DNA of 64,000 nucleotides from a bacterium. GTDB taxonomy: Bacteria > Zhuqueibacterota > Zhuqueibacteria > Residuimicrobiales > Krinioviventaceae. Each line of letters begins with the position of its first letter. Position 1 is the stretch's first letter. The DNA is taken from assembly GCA_029561455.1 (NCBI GenBank), contig JAKQIY010000013.1, positions 1-64,000 on the forward strand, in the 5' to 3' direction. Below, one piece after another: positions 35,610 through 44,071 of this stretch. Position numbers and translations under genes: made by a program. The notes under the pieces are model-generated. The model saw only the letters and a list, made by a program, of their open reading frames with translations, was not told where the DNA came from and made no database searches.

Positions 35610-37556
35610 TTGATTACTATCGGTTCATTATCTCTTGGCGCGGCTCTGGTTTTATCGGTATATGCGCTGGTAACTTTTGTTGTTGCGGCGCGCAATCAAT
35701 CGCAAACCGTTACCGACAGCGCGCAGCGGGCGGTATATAGTATTTTTATTCTGGTCACGATCTCGTGCCTGGTGTTATTATATGCCTTGTTTTCACGTAA
35801 TTTCAATGTTGAATATGTGGCGCAGTACTCCAACCGTTCCCTGTCCTGGTTTTATACGGCAGCGGCATTCTGGGCAGGACAAGCCGGGTCATTGCTGTTG
35901 TGGGCCTGGCTGCTGGCGTTTTTTGCCGTGCTGGTTATTGTGCAAAACCGAAAAAACCAGCCGCTATTACTACCCTTTGTGATGGCGGTAATGAGTGTTG
36001 TGTTGTTTTTCTTTTTGTACTTGCTGGTTTTTAAAACCAATCCGTTCATTTCCCTGTCGTTCACACCAGAAGATGGCCGGGGATTGAATCCTTTATTGCA
36101 GAACCCGGAAATGATCTTTCACCCGCCATCCCTGTATATCGGCTTTGTCGGTTTTACTGTTCCTTTTGCGTTTGCCCTGGCCGCCATGATGTCCAAACAA
36201 CTGGATAACCTGTGGGTGAAAAGCATCCGCCGCTGGTCGCTGTTTTCGTGGCTGTTCCTTACCATCGGCAATATCCTGGGAATGCAATGGGCGTATGTAG
36301 AACTGGGATGGGGTGGATACTGGGCGTGGGACCCGGTAGAAAATTCTTCGCTATTGCCCTGGCTCACCAGTACCGCTTTTATACACACCGTAATCGCCCA
36401 GGAGCGCAAAGGAGTATTAAAAAAGTGGAATCTCTCACTGATCATTTTAACATTTGCTTTAACAATATTCGGCACTTTTGTTACCCGCAGCGGTTTAATC
36501 TCCTCGGTACATGCGTTCGGGGTTTCCGATCTCGGCCCGTTGTTCCTGGGATTCCTGGCGCTGATTTTAATCGTATCCTTTACTTTATTATATCGCCGCG
36601 CACCCTTGTTAAACAGCGCAAGCACAATAACCGGTTGGACATCGAGGGAATCCAGCTTTTTGCTGAATAATCTGCTGTTTGTCGCTATTACGATCGGCGT
36701 TTTTCTGGGCACGGTCATGCCCTCGCTCTCGGAAGCGTTTACGAATAATAAAATAACCGTCGGTGTGGAATTTTTTGACAGGCTGGCTGTGCCTATCGGT
36801 TTGGCAATTGCATTATTAATCGGTATCTGCACATTGTTATCCTGGAATGGGACCAGTCTTAGAAATATCATAAAGAATTTTACCATACCAGTATGTGTAA
36901 CACTAGTTGTTTTGATAATTCTTCTTATCCGAGGCTCTCATCATTTTTTAGCGCTGGTAGCGATATCTATCATTGTTTTTTCCATAACATCAACAATTAT
37001 GGAATATGTTCGCGGCGTACGGGTTCGCCGGCGCATGGAGAATGGTTCATTATTCGCAGCCCTTTTTAACCTGCTGCGTAACAATAAACGCCGTTACGGA
37101 GCATTTATTGTGCATCTCGGCGTGTTGTTGTTGATCCTTGGCATTGCCGGTTCATCGGTATTCAGTTATGATACTACTGTAACTGTTGAGCGCGGCGATA
37201 AAATTACTGTAGGCGATTATGAACTGCATTATCTCGGTATTGCCGGTTCGCATGACAAGCATTACCATATCGACGCAGCGCAATTTGATATATATAGCGC
37301 CGGCAAAAAGATTGGCGTTATACAATCGGAAAAACATTTGCAACCGAATTTTCAGCCGGCCACAGAAGTCGGTATTCGAACCACGTTAAAAGAAGACCTG
37401 TATGTTATTCTGGCCGATTATGATACGGAAACCGGCCGGGCGACCGTCAGCGTTTTAGTCAATACACTGATAGTGTGGATGTGGATCGGCGGTATTTTGA
37501 TGGTGATCGGCACCCTTTTAGTTTTAATCCCGTCCGCGGCAAAGCGTTCGGCCTGA
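35610..37556 (+). CDS. ccmF: Cytochrome c heme lyase subunit CcmF
   Basis: A 648-residue integral membrane protein with about 14-15 helices that attaches heme to apocytochrome c in the System I pathway. The Trp-rich WWD motif GGYWAWDPVENSSLLPW lies near residue 235, and histidine-bearing loops flank it. The C-terminal periplasmic domain follows RRYGAFIVHLGVLLLILGIAGSS. I take the TTG at 35610 as start because GGAG lies eight bases upstream; an earlier TTG is too close. First gene of the maturation operon. Confidence 0.92.
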   Translation: MITIGSLSLGAALVLSVYALVTFVVAARNQSQTVTDSAQRAVYSIFILVTISCLVLLYALFSRNFNVEYVAQYSNRSLSWFYTAAAFWAGQAGSLLLWAWLLAFFAVLVIVQNRKNQPLLLPFVMAVMSVVLFFFLYLLVFKTNPFISLSFTPEDGRGLNPLLQNPEMIFHPPSLYIGFVGFTVPFAFALAAMMSKQLDNLWVKSIRRWSLFSWLFLTIGNILGMQWAYVELGWGGYWAWDPVENSSLLPWLTSTAFIHTVIAQERKGVLKKWNLSLIILTFALTIFGTFVTRSGLISSVHAFGVSDLGPLFLGFLALILIVSFTLLYRRAPLLNSASTITGWTSRESSFLLNNLLFVAITIGVFLGTVMPSLSEAFTNNKITVGVEFFDRLAVPIGLAIALLIGICTLLSWNGTSLRNIIKNFTIPVCVTLVVLIILLIRGSHHFLALVAISIIVFSITSTIMEYVRGVRVRRRMENGSLFAALFNLLRNNKRRYGAFIVHLGVLLLILGIAGSSVFSYDTTVTVERGDKITVGDYELHYLGIAGSHDKHYHIDAAQFDIYSAGKKIGVIQSEKHLQPNFQPATEVGIRTTLKEDLYVILADYDTETGRATVSVLVNTLIVWMWIGGILMVIGTLLVLIPSAAKRSA

Positions 37557-37604
37557 GCGACGCCGGATTGGTTGTAAGTTCCTATAAAATATATGGAAGA
37601 GAAT

Positions 37605-37958
37605 ATGAGCTATCTGTTTTTGGTTTTACTTGTAATTATAGGTGTATACATTATTGCCCCTTACTTGAACAGGCACAAGAGTGTTGCGGTGGCCGGAACA
37701 AAACAGCAAAAGCTGTCCGCTTTGCAATACCGGCGGCAGCTCATCAGTATTTCCCTGGCGGAACTGGATTTTGATTACCGCATGGGCAAGCTGACGGAAC
37801 AGGATCGCGAGCAGGCCATGCAGGAACTGCACAGCGAACTCGGCAATATTGAAAAACGGCTGGCGCAGCTCGGCAATGCTCAAACCGCGGCGGTGAAAGA
37901 AAAGCTGGAAAAAGAGATCGCCGCCAGAAAAAAGCAAATCAATTCCGGCAAAAAATAG
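37605..37958 (+). CDS. CcmI-like membrane-anchored coiled-coil protein
   Basis: About 117 residues: one N-terminal membrane helix (residues 1-20) and a long charged helix with FDYRMGKLTEQDREQAMQEL, the motif of the N-terminal part of CcmI/CycH and similar anchors. It lacks the TPR domain of full CcmI. GGAAGAG precedes the chosen Met (MSYLFL). Its position between ccmF and ccmA supports a role in apocytochrome handling. Confidence 0.6.
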   Translation: MSYLFLVLLVIIGVYIIAPYLNRHKSVAVAGTKQQKLSALQYRRQLISISLAELDFDYRMGKLTEQDREQAMQELHSELGNIEKRLAQLGNAQTAAVKEKLEKEIAARKKQINSGKK

Positions 37959-38004
37959 TATATTACCGGATAATAAAATTTTAAGTTTTAAGGATAAAAG
38001 TTTT

Positions 38005-39168
38005 ATGAGCATTAGAACGTGCCGCTATTTTAAATATCTTTTAACGGTTTTATTCGTTTTATCACTTTATAGTCAAAACGTCTGTGCAGGTATAATCAAG
38101 GGCGTGGTTGTAAACGGCAGTCGCCAGGAAAAACCTCTAGCCAATATTCCCGTGTTGTTGCAAAAGATAGGCTCTAATGATACGGTGCATGTTGATGTAA
38201 CAAAAACCACCTCCAATCGCGTCGGCCAATTTGAGTTTGTTACAGAATTTAGCGATTCCACCGCATCTTATTTTGCGGCGGTCGATTACCAGGGTGCGCG
38301 GTATTACAGCCGCAGTAACGATCCGGAGATGCAAAAAATAGTGGTATATGATTCAACTCATAACCTGCAAAATATCAGCGCCATAATGCATCATGTGATC
38401 ATCAGCCAGGTAGGCGAGATGTTAAAGATCAAGGAAACCCGCATCATTCACAACCCGGATTCGCTTGCCATACCTTGCTCCAGCCTGGATGAGGCAGAAA
38501 ACGACCCGGTGATTTTTTTCGCTCTGCCTGAAGGTTACAGGAATATCCGCCAGGTCTCGATGTCTTTTGGCAATACGCTGGTTACCGGGGGCAACAATTT
38601 GTTTTTTATTGGCGTTATCCACCCCGGTAATAATCCTGTTTCTTACACTTATGAAATGCCTTTCGATGCCCATAGCGCAACCATCAATTTACCAATCAAT
38701 CTGTCGACGCAATCCCTGGATGTGTTTTCCAGCGATCCGGCGCTCAAGATTGAATCAGCCCAATTACACGATGAAGGACCCTTTACGATTCGCGGCAACC
38801 AGTATCAGCGTTTTAATGCGCGCGACCTGGCGGCGGGTTCCATGATGACTATGACCGTCTCTCATTCAGTAGATCATCGTCCGCGTTTTATTATTGTAGG
38901 TTTGCTGGTTGTGGCTATTGCTTTGTTTTCTGTAATCAATTACCTGTTCCGGCGCGGCAAACGCCGCAACCGCCAGGCGGCAGCCGACCCGATCACCCGG
39001 CTGCAGGAACGCCGTCGTGAACTGATCGACGCCATTGCCACTTTGGATAGCCGCGAGGGCCGACCCGATAAAAAGAGCCAAACCCGTCGCCGGCAATTAT
39101 TTGACGAGTTACAGGATATAGAATTATCATTGCAGGAAAGCAACAGCAGCCGGGATGAGCAAGCTTGA
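38005..39168 (+). CDS. Uncharacterised ccm-operon protein with Ig-like domain
   Basis: A 387-residue protein: signal peptide (residues 1-28), a carboxypeptidase-regulatory-like beta domain (IIKGVVVNGSRQEKPLANIPV), a middle beta-rich region, one transmembrane helix (about 294-312) and a cytosolic charged coiled coil (325-387, ITRLQERRRELIDAIATLD). It overlaps ccmA by four bases, so it is truly part of the operon. The coiled coil resembles that of the CcmI-like protein next door. It holds no CxxC or heme motif, so it is not CcmE, G or H. Role unknown, perhaps an assembly scaffold. Confidence 0.75.
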   Translation: MSIRTCRYFKYLLTVLFVLSLYSQNVCAGIIKGVVVNGSRQEKPLANIPVLLQKIGSNDTVHVDVTKTTSNRVGQFEFVTEFSDSTASYFAAVDYQGARYYSRSNDPEMQKIVVYDSTHNLQNISAIMHHVIISQVGEMLKIKETRIIHNPDSLAIPCSSLDEAENDPVIFFALPEGYRNIRQVSMSFGNTLVTGGNNLFFIGVIHPGNNPVSYTYEMPFDAHSATINLPINLSTQSLDVFSSDPALKIESAQLHDEGPFTIRGNQYQRFNARDLAAGSMMTMTVSHSVDHRPRFIIVGLLVVAIALFSVINYLFRRGKRRNRQAAADPITRLQERRRELIDAIATLDSREGRPDKKSQTRRRQLFDELQDIELSLQESNSSRDEQA

Positions 39169-39860
39169 TCGAGGCTATTAATATACGCAAGTCCTTTGCG
39201 GGCCGGTGCGCGCTGCATGATGTCAGTTTTTGTGTGCAGCGGGGCGAATACGCCGCTTTATTGGGCGTTAACGGGGCAGGTAAAACCACCCTTATTCGTA
39301 TTTTGTCCGCCATGACCAGACCCGCTTCGGGCGATGCGGTCATTGACGGTGTTTCATTGCATAAAAACGCCAACGCTGTCCGCAGCCGCATCGGGGTGAT
39401 GAGCCATACGCCGTTTCTGTATGGCGATCTTTCCGCGCTGGAGAATCTGCGTTTTTACGCCGGGATGTATGCACTCCGCAACTGCGATTCCCATATCGAT
39501 GAACTGCTGCACCGGGTTAACCTGCACGGACGCCGTTATGACCTGGTGCGCACCTTTTCACGCGGTATGCAGCAGCGTCTCTCCCTGGCCAGAGCCTTGC
39601 TCCACCAACCTTCAATATTATTGCTCGACGAACCCTTTACCGGCCTGGATATTCATGCGGCTCAATTATTGACCGACTTGTTGCATCAACATATTGAAAC
39701 CGGTATCACCGTGCTGCTCACCACCCATGATATTGATTTTAGCCTGCAATATGCCGACCGGATCATGATCCTGAAGAACGGTATGCTGGCGGCAAATGAG
39801 TCCCGGGCAACATTTTCAGCCAAACAGATCGCGGACTTGCTGGATGAGGCCCCCCAATGA
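39165..39860 (+). CDS. ccmA: Heme exporter ATP-binding protein CcmA
   Basis: A 231-residue ABC ATPase: Walker A GVNGAGKTTL (residues 35-44), signature FSRGMQQRLSLARAL and Walker B ILLLDEPFTGLD. With CcmB and CcmC it drives release of heme-loaded CcmE. TTG start overlapping the previous stop; its own stop overlaps ccmB as ATGA. The ABC call is sure; CcmA is chosen from the operon. Confidence 0.93.
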   Translation: MIEAINIRKSFAGRCALHDVSFCVQRGEYAALLGVNGAGKTTLIRILSAMTRPASGDAVIDGVSLHKNANAVRSRIGVMSHTPFLYGDLSALENLRFYAGMYALRNCDSHIDELLHRVNLHGRRYDLVRTFSRGMQQRLSLARALLHQPSILLLDEPFTGLDIHAAQLLTDLLHQHIETGITVLLTTHDIDFSLQYADRIMILKNGMLAANESRATFSAKQIADLLDEAPQ

Positions 39861-40534
39861 CGGCCCTGCTGCAAATATGGACAATTTTGCGTAAAGATAT
39901 ACTGGTTGAACGGCGCAGCAAAGACCTGGTTGTCTCGATGGCGGTCTTTGCCCTGGTGGTGATCGTGGTGTTTAATTTTGCGTTCGATCCGGGGACCACG
40001 CAATTACAAAATGCCGCTCCGGGTATATTGTGGGTGGCGCTGATCTTTGCCGGCAATATCGGCCTGAGCCGCGCTTTTGCCCGTGAGCAGGAAAACGGTA
40101 TGATGCAGGGTTTGTTGTTATGCCCGGTGGAACGCAGCAACATTTATCTTGCCAAAGTACTTGGCAATATGATCTTTATGGGCATAACGCAGATCATTGT
40201 GTTGCCGGTTATGATCGTTTTTTATGATTTATCTGTGGGCGTGGCATATTTACCATTGCTCCTCATTTTGTTCCTGGGCACACTTGGTTTTGCCACAACC
40301 GGCACTCTGTTTTCAACTATTGCCGCGCAGACCAGGACTCGCGAGGTGATGCTGCCCATTCTGTTATTACCGGTTTCAACGCCGGTTATTTTATGTACAA
40401 CCAAAAGCACTGCGCTTTTGTTCAAGGGCGCCGCTTTTAGCCAGGTATTTTCCTGGATTAAAATTCTCATAGCATTTGATATGATCTTTTTTGTATTATC
40501 CTGGTTGTTATACGAATATGTTGTTGAGGACTGA
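39857..40534 (+). CDS. ccmB: Heme exporter membrane subunit CcmB
   Basis: A 225-residue protein with about six membrane helices. LRKDILVERRSKDLVVSM at the N-terminus and EQENGMMQGLLLCPVERSNIYLAKVLGN are the typical CcmB blocks. It forms the permease part of CcmABC. Four-base overlap with ccmA. Confidence 0.93.
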   Translation: MTALLQIWTILRKDILVERRSKDLVVSMAVFALVVIVVFNFAFDPGTTQLQNAAPGILWVALIFAGNIGLSRAFAREQENGMMQGLLLCPVERSNIYLAKVLGNMIFMGITQIIVLPVMIVFYDLSVGVAYLPLLLILFLGTLGFATTGTLFSTIAAQTRTREVMLPILLLPVSTPVILCTTKSTALLFKGAAFSQVFSWIKILIAFDMIFFVLSWLLYEYVVED

Positions 40535-40545
40535 ACGGAACTACT

Positions 40546-41241
40546 ATGAATAAAATCAAACCGCTATACCTGGCTTTGCTGATCCCGACTTTTTTACTGC
40601 TGCTTATCGCGCTGTATTGTGCTTTTATTTATGCGCCAACTGAAACGAGTATGGGCGATGTGCAGCGCATTTTTTATTTTCACGTGCCTTCGGCATGGGT
40701 GTCGTTCCTGGCATTCTTTGTGGTATGCCTGACCAGTATTTTGTATTTAAAAACCGGCAAGGACAAATGGGATAGGCTGGCTGCCGCATCTGCTGAAATC
40801 GGCGTGCTGTTTATTGTCATTGTACTGATAACCGGGCCGTTATGGGCCAAGCCGGTGTGGGGCACATTCTGGACGTGGGATGCCCGTTTGACTACCTCGT
40901 TCGTATTGTTTTTGATCTATGCCGCATACCTGATGCTGCGTAGTTATGCCGTGAACAGCGAACGCGGTGCGCGCCTGGCGGCGGTTTTCGGTATTGTCGG
41001 TTTTGCGGATGTACCGATCGTTTATATGTCTATTCGCTGGTGGCGTACGCTGCATCCCCAGCCGGTCATCGCCGGGGGAGAAGGCAGCGGCCTGGCGCCG
41101 CAGATGCTGACGGCCCTGCTGGTCAGTTTGTTGGCGTTCACTGTTTTATATATCACTTTATTAAAAATTCGCTATGACGAGTCCGCTTTACAGCGCGAGA
41201 TCCTGCAATTAAAAGAGCAATTAATCAAGGAGTCTGAATGA
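40546..41241 (+). CDS. ccmC: Heme handling protein CcmC
   Basis: A 231-residue, six-helix protein of the heme-handling family. DVQRIFYFHVPSAWVSF carries the first conserved His, and WGTFWTWDARLT is the WWD motif (about 105-116). The third block SIRWWRTLHPQPV carries the second His ligand. It loads heme onto CcmE, which is not in this window. Confidence 0.94.
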   Translation: MNKIKPLYLALLIPTFLLLLIALYCAFIYAPTETSMGDVQRIFYFHVPSAWVSFLAFFVVCLTSILYLKTGKDKWDRLAAASAEIGVLFIVIVLITGPLWAKPVWGTFWTWDARLTTSFVLFLIYAAYLMLRSYAVNSERGARLAAVFGIVGFADVPIVYMSIRWWRTLHPQPVIAGGEGSGLAPQMLTALLVSLLAFTVLYITLLKIRYDESALQREILQLKEQLIKESE

Positions 41242-41381
41242 ATAATCTCGAATATCTTGTACTCGCTTATACCTTTATCTGGTGCGCATTATTTGTCTTC
41301 CTACTGAGTATTGCCGCGCGGTTGACGAAATTACAACGACAACTACAGCAATTGCGCGAGGTTCGGAAACCAGGTAAATAA
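41238..41381 (+). CDS. ccmD: CcmD-like small membrane protein
   Basis: A 47-residue peptide overlapping the ccmC stop as ATGA. One membrane helix (LEYLVLAYTFIWCALFVFLL) is followed by a basic coiled tail (KLQRQLQQLREVRK). This is the size, topology and place of CcmD, which stabilises the CcmABC-E complex. Very short, so the call rests mostly on position. Confidence 0.7.
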   Translation: MNNLEYLVLAYTFIWCALFVFLLSIAARLTKLQRQLQQLREVRKPGK

Positions 41382-41497
41382 TTGACCGCCGGTGTTTGTT
41401 ATAAAGTAAGAAGGTTTTTGTCTGCAAATGACTGGTTTTGTTCTACTATCAAATACCATAATTGCTAAACTATTTTAATCAAATAAAGAGGAAATGA

Positions 41498-42052
41498 ATG
41501 AAGAAAAGTATTTTAATTACAGTCCTGACGTTGGTTATTTTTACCGTTATGGTTACGGCTCAGGACAAGACAGCCAAATATGTCGGTTCGGAAAAGTGCA
41601 AAGTTTGCCATAAAGCGGCCAGCCGTGGCGACCAGTATTCAATATGGGAAAAAAGCCTGCACGCTAAAGCCTATGCAACCCTGGCAACAGAGCAGTCCAA
41701 AGAAGTGGCTAAAAAAGCCGGTGTAACCAGCGACCCGCAAAAAGCGGCGCAGTGTTTGAAATGCCATGTTACCGCCTATGAGGCGCCGGCAACGGCAATA
41801 GACGCCTCTTTTAAACAGAGTGAGGGAGTCGGCTGCGAAGTTTGTCACGGCCCCGGTTCGATTTATAAAACGTTGAAAATTATGAAAGACCTGGCCGCCG
41901 GTGTTCAGGACCCCAAAGCGGTGGGATTTATAGCGGGCGATGAAGCCACCTGTTTAAAATGCCATAATACCGAGAGTCCAACTTATAAAGAATTCAAGTA
42001 CGATGTGGATTACGCAAAAATTGCCCACCCCTTGCCGGATAAGACCAAATAA
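41498..42052 (+). CDS. Tetraheme c-type cytochrome (cytochrome c554-like)
   Basis: A 184-residue periplasmic protein with a signal peptide (ending VTAQD). Four CxxCH heme sites: CKVCH, CLKCH, CEVCH (in GVGCEVCHGPGS) and CLKCH. The YVGSEKCKVCH entry and GCEVCHGPGS are typical of the c554/c' family of electron-transfer proteins. GAGGAAATGA precedes the ATG. It lies 116 bp after ccmD and may be a substrate of that system and a periplasmic partner of the convergent porin-cytochrome genes. Confidence 0.88.
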   Translation: MKKSILITVLTLVIFTVMVTAQDKTAKYVGSEKCKVCHKAASRGDQYSIWEKSLHAKAYATLATEQSKEVAKKAGVTSDPQKAAQCLKCHVTAYEAPATAIDASFKQSEGVGCEVCHGPGSIYKTLKIMKDLAAGVQDPKAVGFIAGDEATCLKCHNTESPTYKEFKYDVDYAKIAHPLPDKTK

Positions 42053-42073
42053 TTATTTTTAAAATTTTATCAA

Positions 42074-42120
42074 AAGAATCGCTTTACTGGGTTGTGTCCC
42101 GGTAAAGCGATTCTTGTTTT
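42074..42120. terminator. Shared bidirectional terminator
   Basis: AAGAATCGCTTTAC pairs with GTAAAGCGATTCTT, extended by GGG/CCC pairs to a short loop; TTGTTTTAT follows on the plus strand and TTTTGATAAAATTT on the minus. It separates the convergent tetraheme cytochrome and multiheme lipoprotein genes. Confidence 0.85.
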
Positions 42121-42126
42121 ATACGG

Positions 42127-43140
42127 TTACATATTATTCCAGATATGCACATACGATGGATTGTGACATGGCGAATTACAGGTCGCTGTAGTGCGATCCC
42201 ATGCCAGCGAAGGAATGATCTCCGCATTCGGAGTATTATCGATATGCAGAGGATCGGCAAAGGTGTGGAATTCCACATGGCAGGTCTCGCATACTCTGTA
42301 TTTCAAAAGATGCGATTGATGCTCGCCCACGCCGAGACTGGTTTTTTCGGACAAGCCATGCAAATCGACCGGGGGAGCGGGATTGCGTGTGCCGCCGTGA
42401 CAGGTGTTACAGGTCTCCGGGCCTTCGGAGCCGGTATGACAGGTATAACAGCTTTTGCCGGAACTGCCGCCCTTGTAATCATCGCCATGACATTTTTTGC
42501 AACCGTCCATTTTCCAGCTATGCTCGCGAATACTGACGCCGTGAAAGCCCTCGCTGTCTTTTGCCGTATACCAGTCCGCCGCATGGGGGAAGGTATGGCA
42601 GAAATTACACGCGACCTGCGTGCGGCCACCGAGGTAATCGGCCCCGTGACAAATTTGACAAGAATCGCCGTTTGATGCATAATAATATTGATCATGGAAT
42701 TGTTCGCCGGCGGCGTCATCCCAGCCGGTGAAATGGGGATAGAGGATGTGGCACGCATAGCAATCCGATGTATGGGTGTTATCATTATGCCAGGTATGGC
42801 ATTCGGCGCATAAATTCAGATCCCAGCGCTTTTCCCGCAAAAACTGGCCATGAAAATCGGCGTTCAGTGAATCATGCCAGACGGTGAGATGTGGATAGGA
42901 ATGACATTCATAACAGGAAACTCTACTTTCACCGCCGGAAAAATCCTGTCCGTGACAACTGATACAGGAGGAATAACCAACGGCCTCTACTTTTACACTA
43001 TGAAAGTTTTCCGAATCCTGCTGTGACCAGCTATCCGGGTGGGCTTTGGAAGGAATGGGATTGGCATTTTCCGAGCAGCTATAAAATAAAACCGGAACAG
43101 TGACAATCAGTAAATATAAACATAATTTATTTTTATTCAT
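42127..43140 (-). CDS. Deca/undecaheme c-type cytochrome lipoprotein
   Basis: A 337-residue lipoprotein (lipobox FYSC). It has ten CxxCH sites plus a C-terminal CNSPCH (CX3CH) site. The body is four di-heme repeats: CISCHGQDF...CYECH, CAECH...CYACH, CQICHGADY...CNFCH and CKKCHGDDY...CYTCH, each second site followed by a YPH/FPH plus W pattern in the first three. CNTCH and CETCH follow. As a lipoprotein after a porin and a periplasmic cytochrome it is the likely outer-face terminal of an electron conduit. Heme count is from sequence only. Confidence 0.88.
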   Translation of the reverse strand: MNKNKLCLYLLIVTVPVLFYSCSENANPIPSKAHPDSWSQQDSENFHSVKVEAVGYSSCISCHGQDFSGGESRVSCYECHSYPHLTVWHDSLNADFHGQFLREKRWDLNLCAECHTWHNDNTHTSDCYACHILYPHFTGWDDAAGEQFHDQYYYASNGDSCQICHGADYLGGRTQVACNFCHTFPHAADWYTAKDSEGFHGVSIREHSWKMDGCKKCHGDDYKGGSSGKSCYTCHTGSEGPETCNTCHGGTRNPAPPVDLHGLSEKTSLGVGEHQSHLLKYRVCETCHVEFHTFADPLHIDNTPNAEIIPSLAWDRTTATCNSPCHNPSYVHIWNNM

Positions 43141-43159
43141 TTATCGACACCTTTATAAT

Positions 43160-44056
43160 CTAATCATCAACTTTTTCGGTATGGCATTCGGCGCAAATCG
43201 GGTCGCCATTCATATCGTTATGACAACTGATACAGCCGTCCAGATCGAATCGCGCCGCGGTTTTATGTGTACCGCCGTTGCTTTTGTTCGACCACCCGGC
43301 AAAGGAATGGCTTTTCGGCAACACCAGTTCCGCCCGGTGACATTCCTGGCAAAATGACTGTTCTTCGTGACAGATATAACATTTATCGTTTCCGCTTTTG
43401 GCGGTGATGGCATGGTTATTAACAAAGTTCAGGGGGTGCACCTGGTGGTCCAGGTTATCGCCGCGATGGCATTCGAGGCAATAGTTATCGGTATGGCATA
43501 TTTGACAATTATCTTTATTTGTATAACTGTTCATTCCATGACCGGCAGTCCAGTTGCTCTTATGATCGGCGGGGCGCCGGTCTTCGCCTGTTTTGTGGCA
43601 GATGTTACAATAGTCCGGTTTTTCCAGGTCGGAATGGCATTGTACACAGCTTTGCATAGCGGGTAAATGGCTGTCGCTTATGTTTTCGCTGTTATCAACA
43701 CCGGTATGGCAATCGACGCATTGCAGGTCATTGGCTAGATGGATTTGATGCGGGAAACGGTCAATATAATGAGTGAACCACGGCAGAGTTACGGCAACAT
43801 CTTGTTTTTCATACGCAAATTTATAGGTCAACGTATCGCCATGACACTGATTGCAGGTCTCCTGGTTGGGCAATAAAATATCCAGGGGACTTGCACTGGA
43901 ATCGGCAACAGCGTGGCAATCCGCACAACCTGAACCAACATCCTGGATGTGCAGTTGGTGTGAGAATTTGGAACCGGTATCACCGGCGCCATTAACCATA
44001 CCCAGGCTGACCAGCGCTAATAAAAACAAAAGAAAGAGTGTAGTGTATTTTTTCAT
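43160..44056 (-). CDS. Periplasmic undecaheme c-type cytochrome
   Basis: A 298-residue exported protein (signal peptide to VNGAGD) with 11 CxxCH sites: CADCH, CNQCH, CVDCH, CVQCH, CNICH, CQICH, CLECH, CYICH, CQECH, CISCH and CAECH. Additional His residues (FSHQLHI, FPHQIHL) can serve as distal ligands. Two pairs are packed tightly (CQICH-4-CLECH and CYICH-5-CQECH). It sits between a porin gene and a heme lipoprotein gene (20 bp gap), the order of a periplasm-to-surface conduit. I take the third Met because GAGGA then lies at normal distance. Confidence 0.88.
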   Translation of the reverse strand: MKKYTTLFLLFLLALVSLGMVNGAGDTGSKFSHQLHIQDVGSGCADCHAVADSSASPLDILLPNQETCNQCHGDTLTYKFAYEKQDVAVTLPWFTHYIDRFPHQIHLANDLQCVDCHTGVDNSENISDSHLPAMQSCVQCHSDLEKPDYCNICHKTGEDRRPADHKSNWTAGHGMNSYTNKDNCQICHTDNYCLECHRGDNLDHQVHPLNFVNNHAITAKSGNDKCYICHEEQSFCQECHRAELVLPKSHSFAGWSNKSNGGTHKTAARFDLDGCISCHNDMNGDPICAECHTEKVDD

Positions 44057-44071
44057 AGTCATTGTCCTCAT

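Noticed and set aside
36119-36886. 255-codon minus-strand open frame
   Set aside because: Antisense to ccmF, whose motifs are clear; a shadow of GC-biased codon use.
38005-39168. ccmE, ccmG or ccmH
   Set aside because: No heme-binding His motif, no CxxC and a different topology; kept as unknown.
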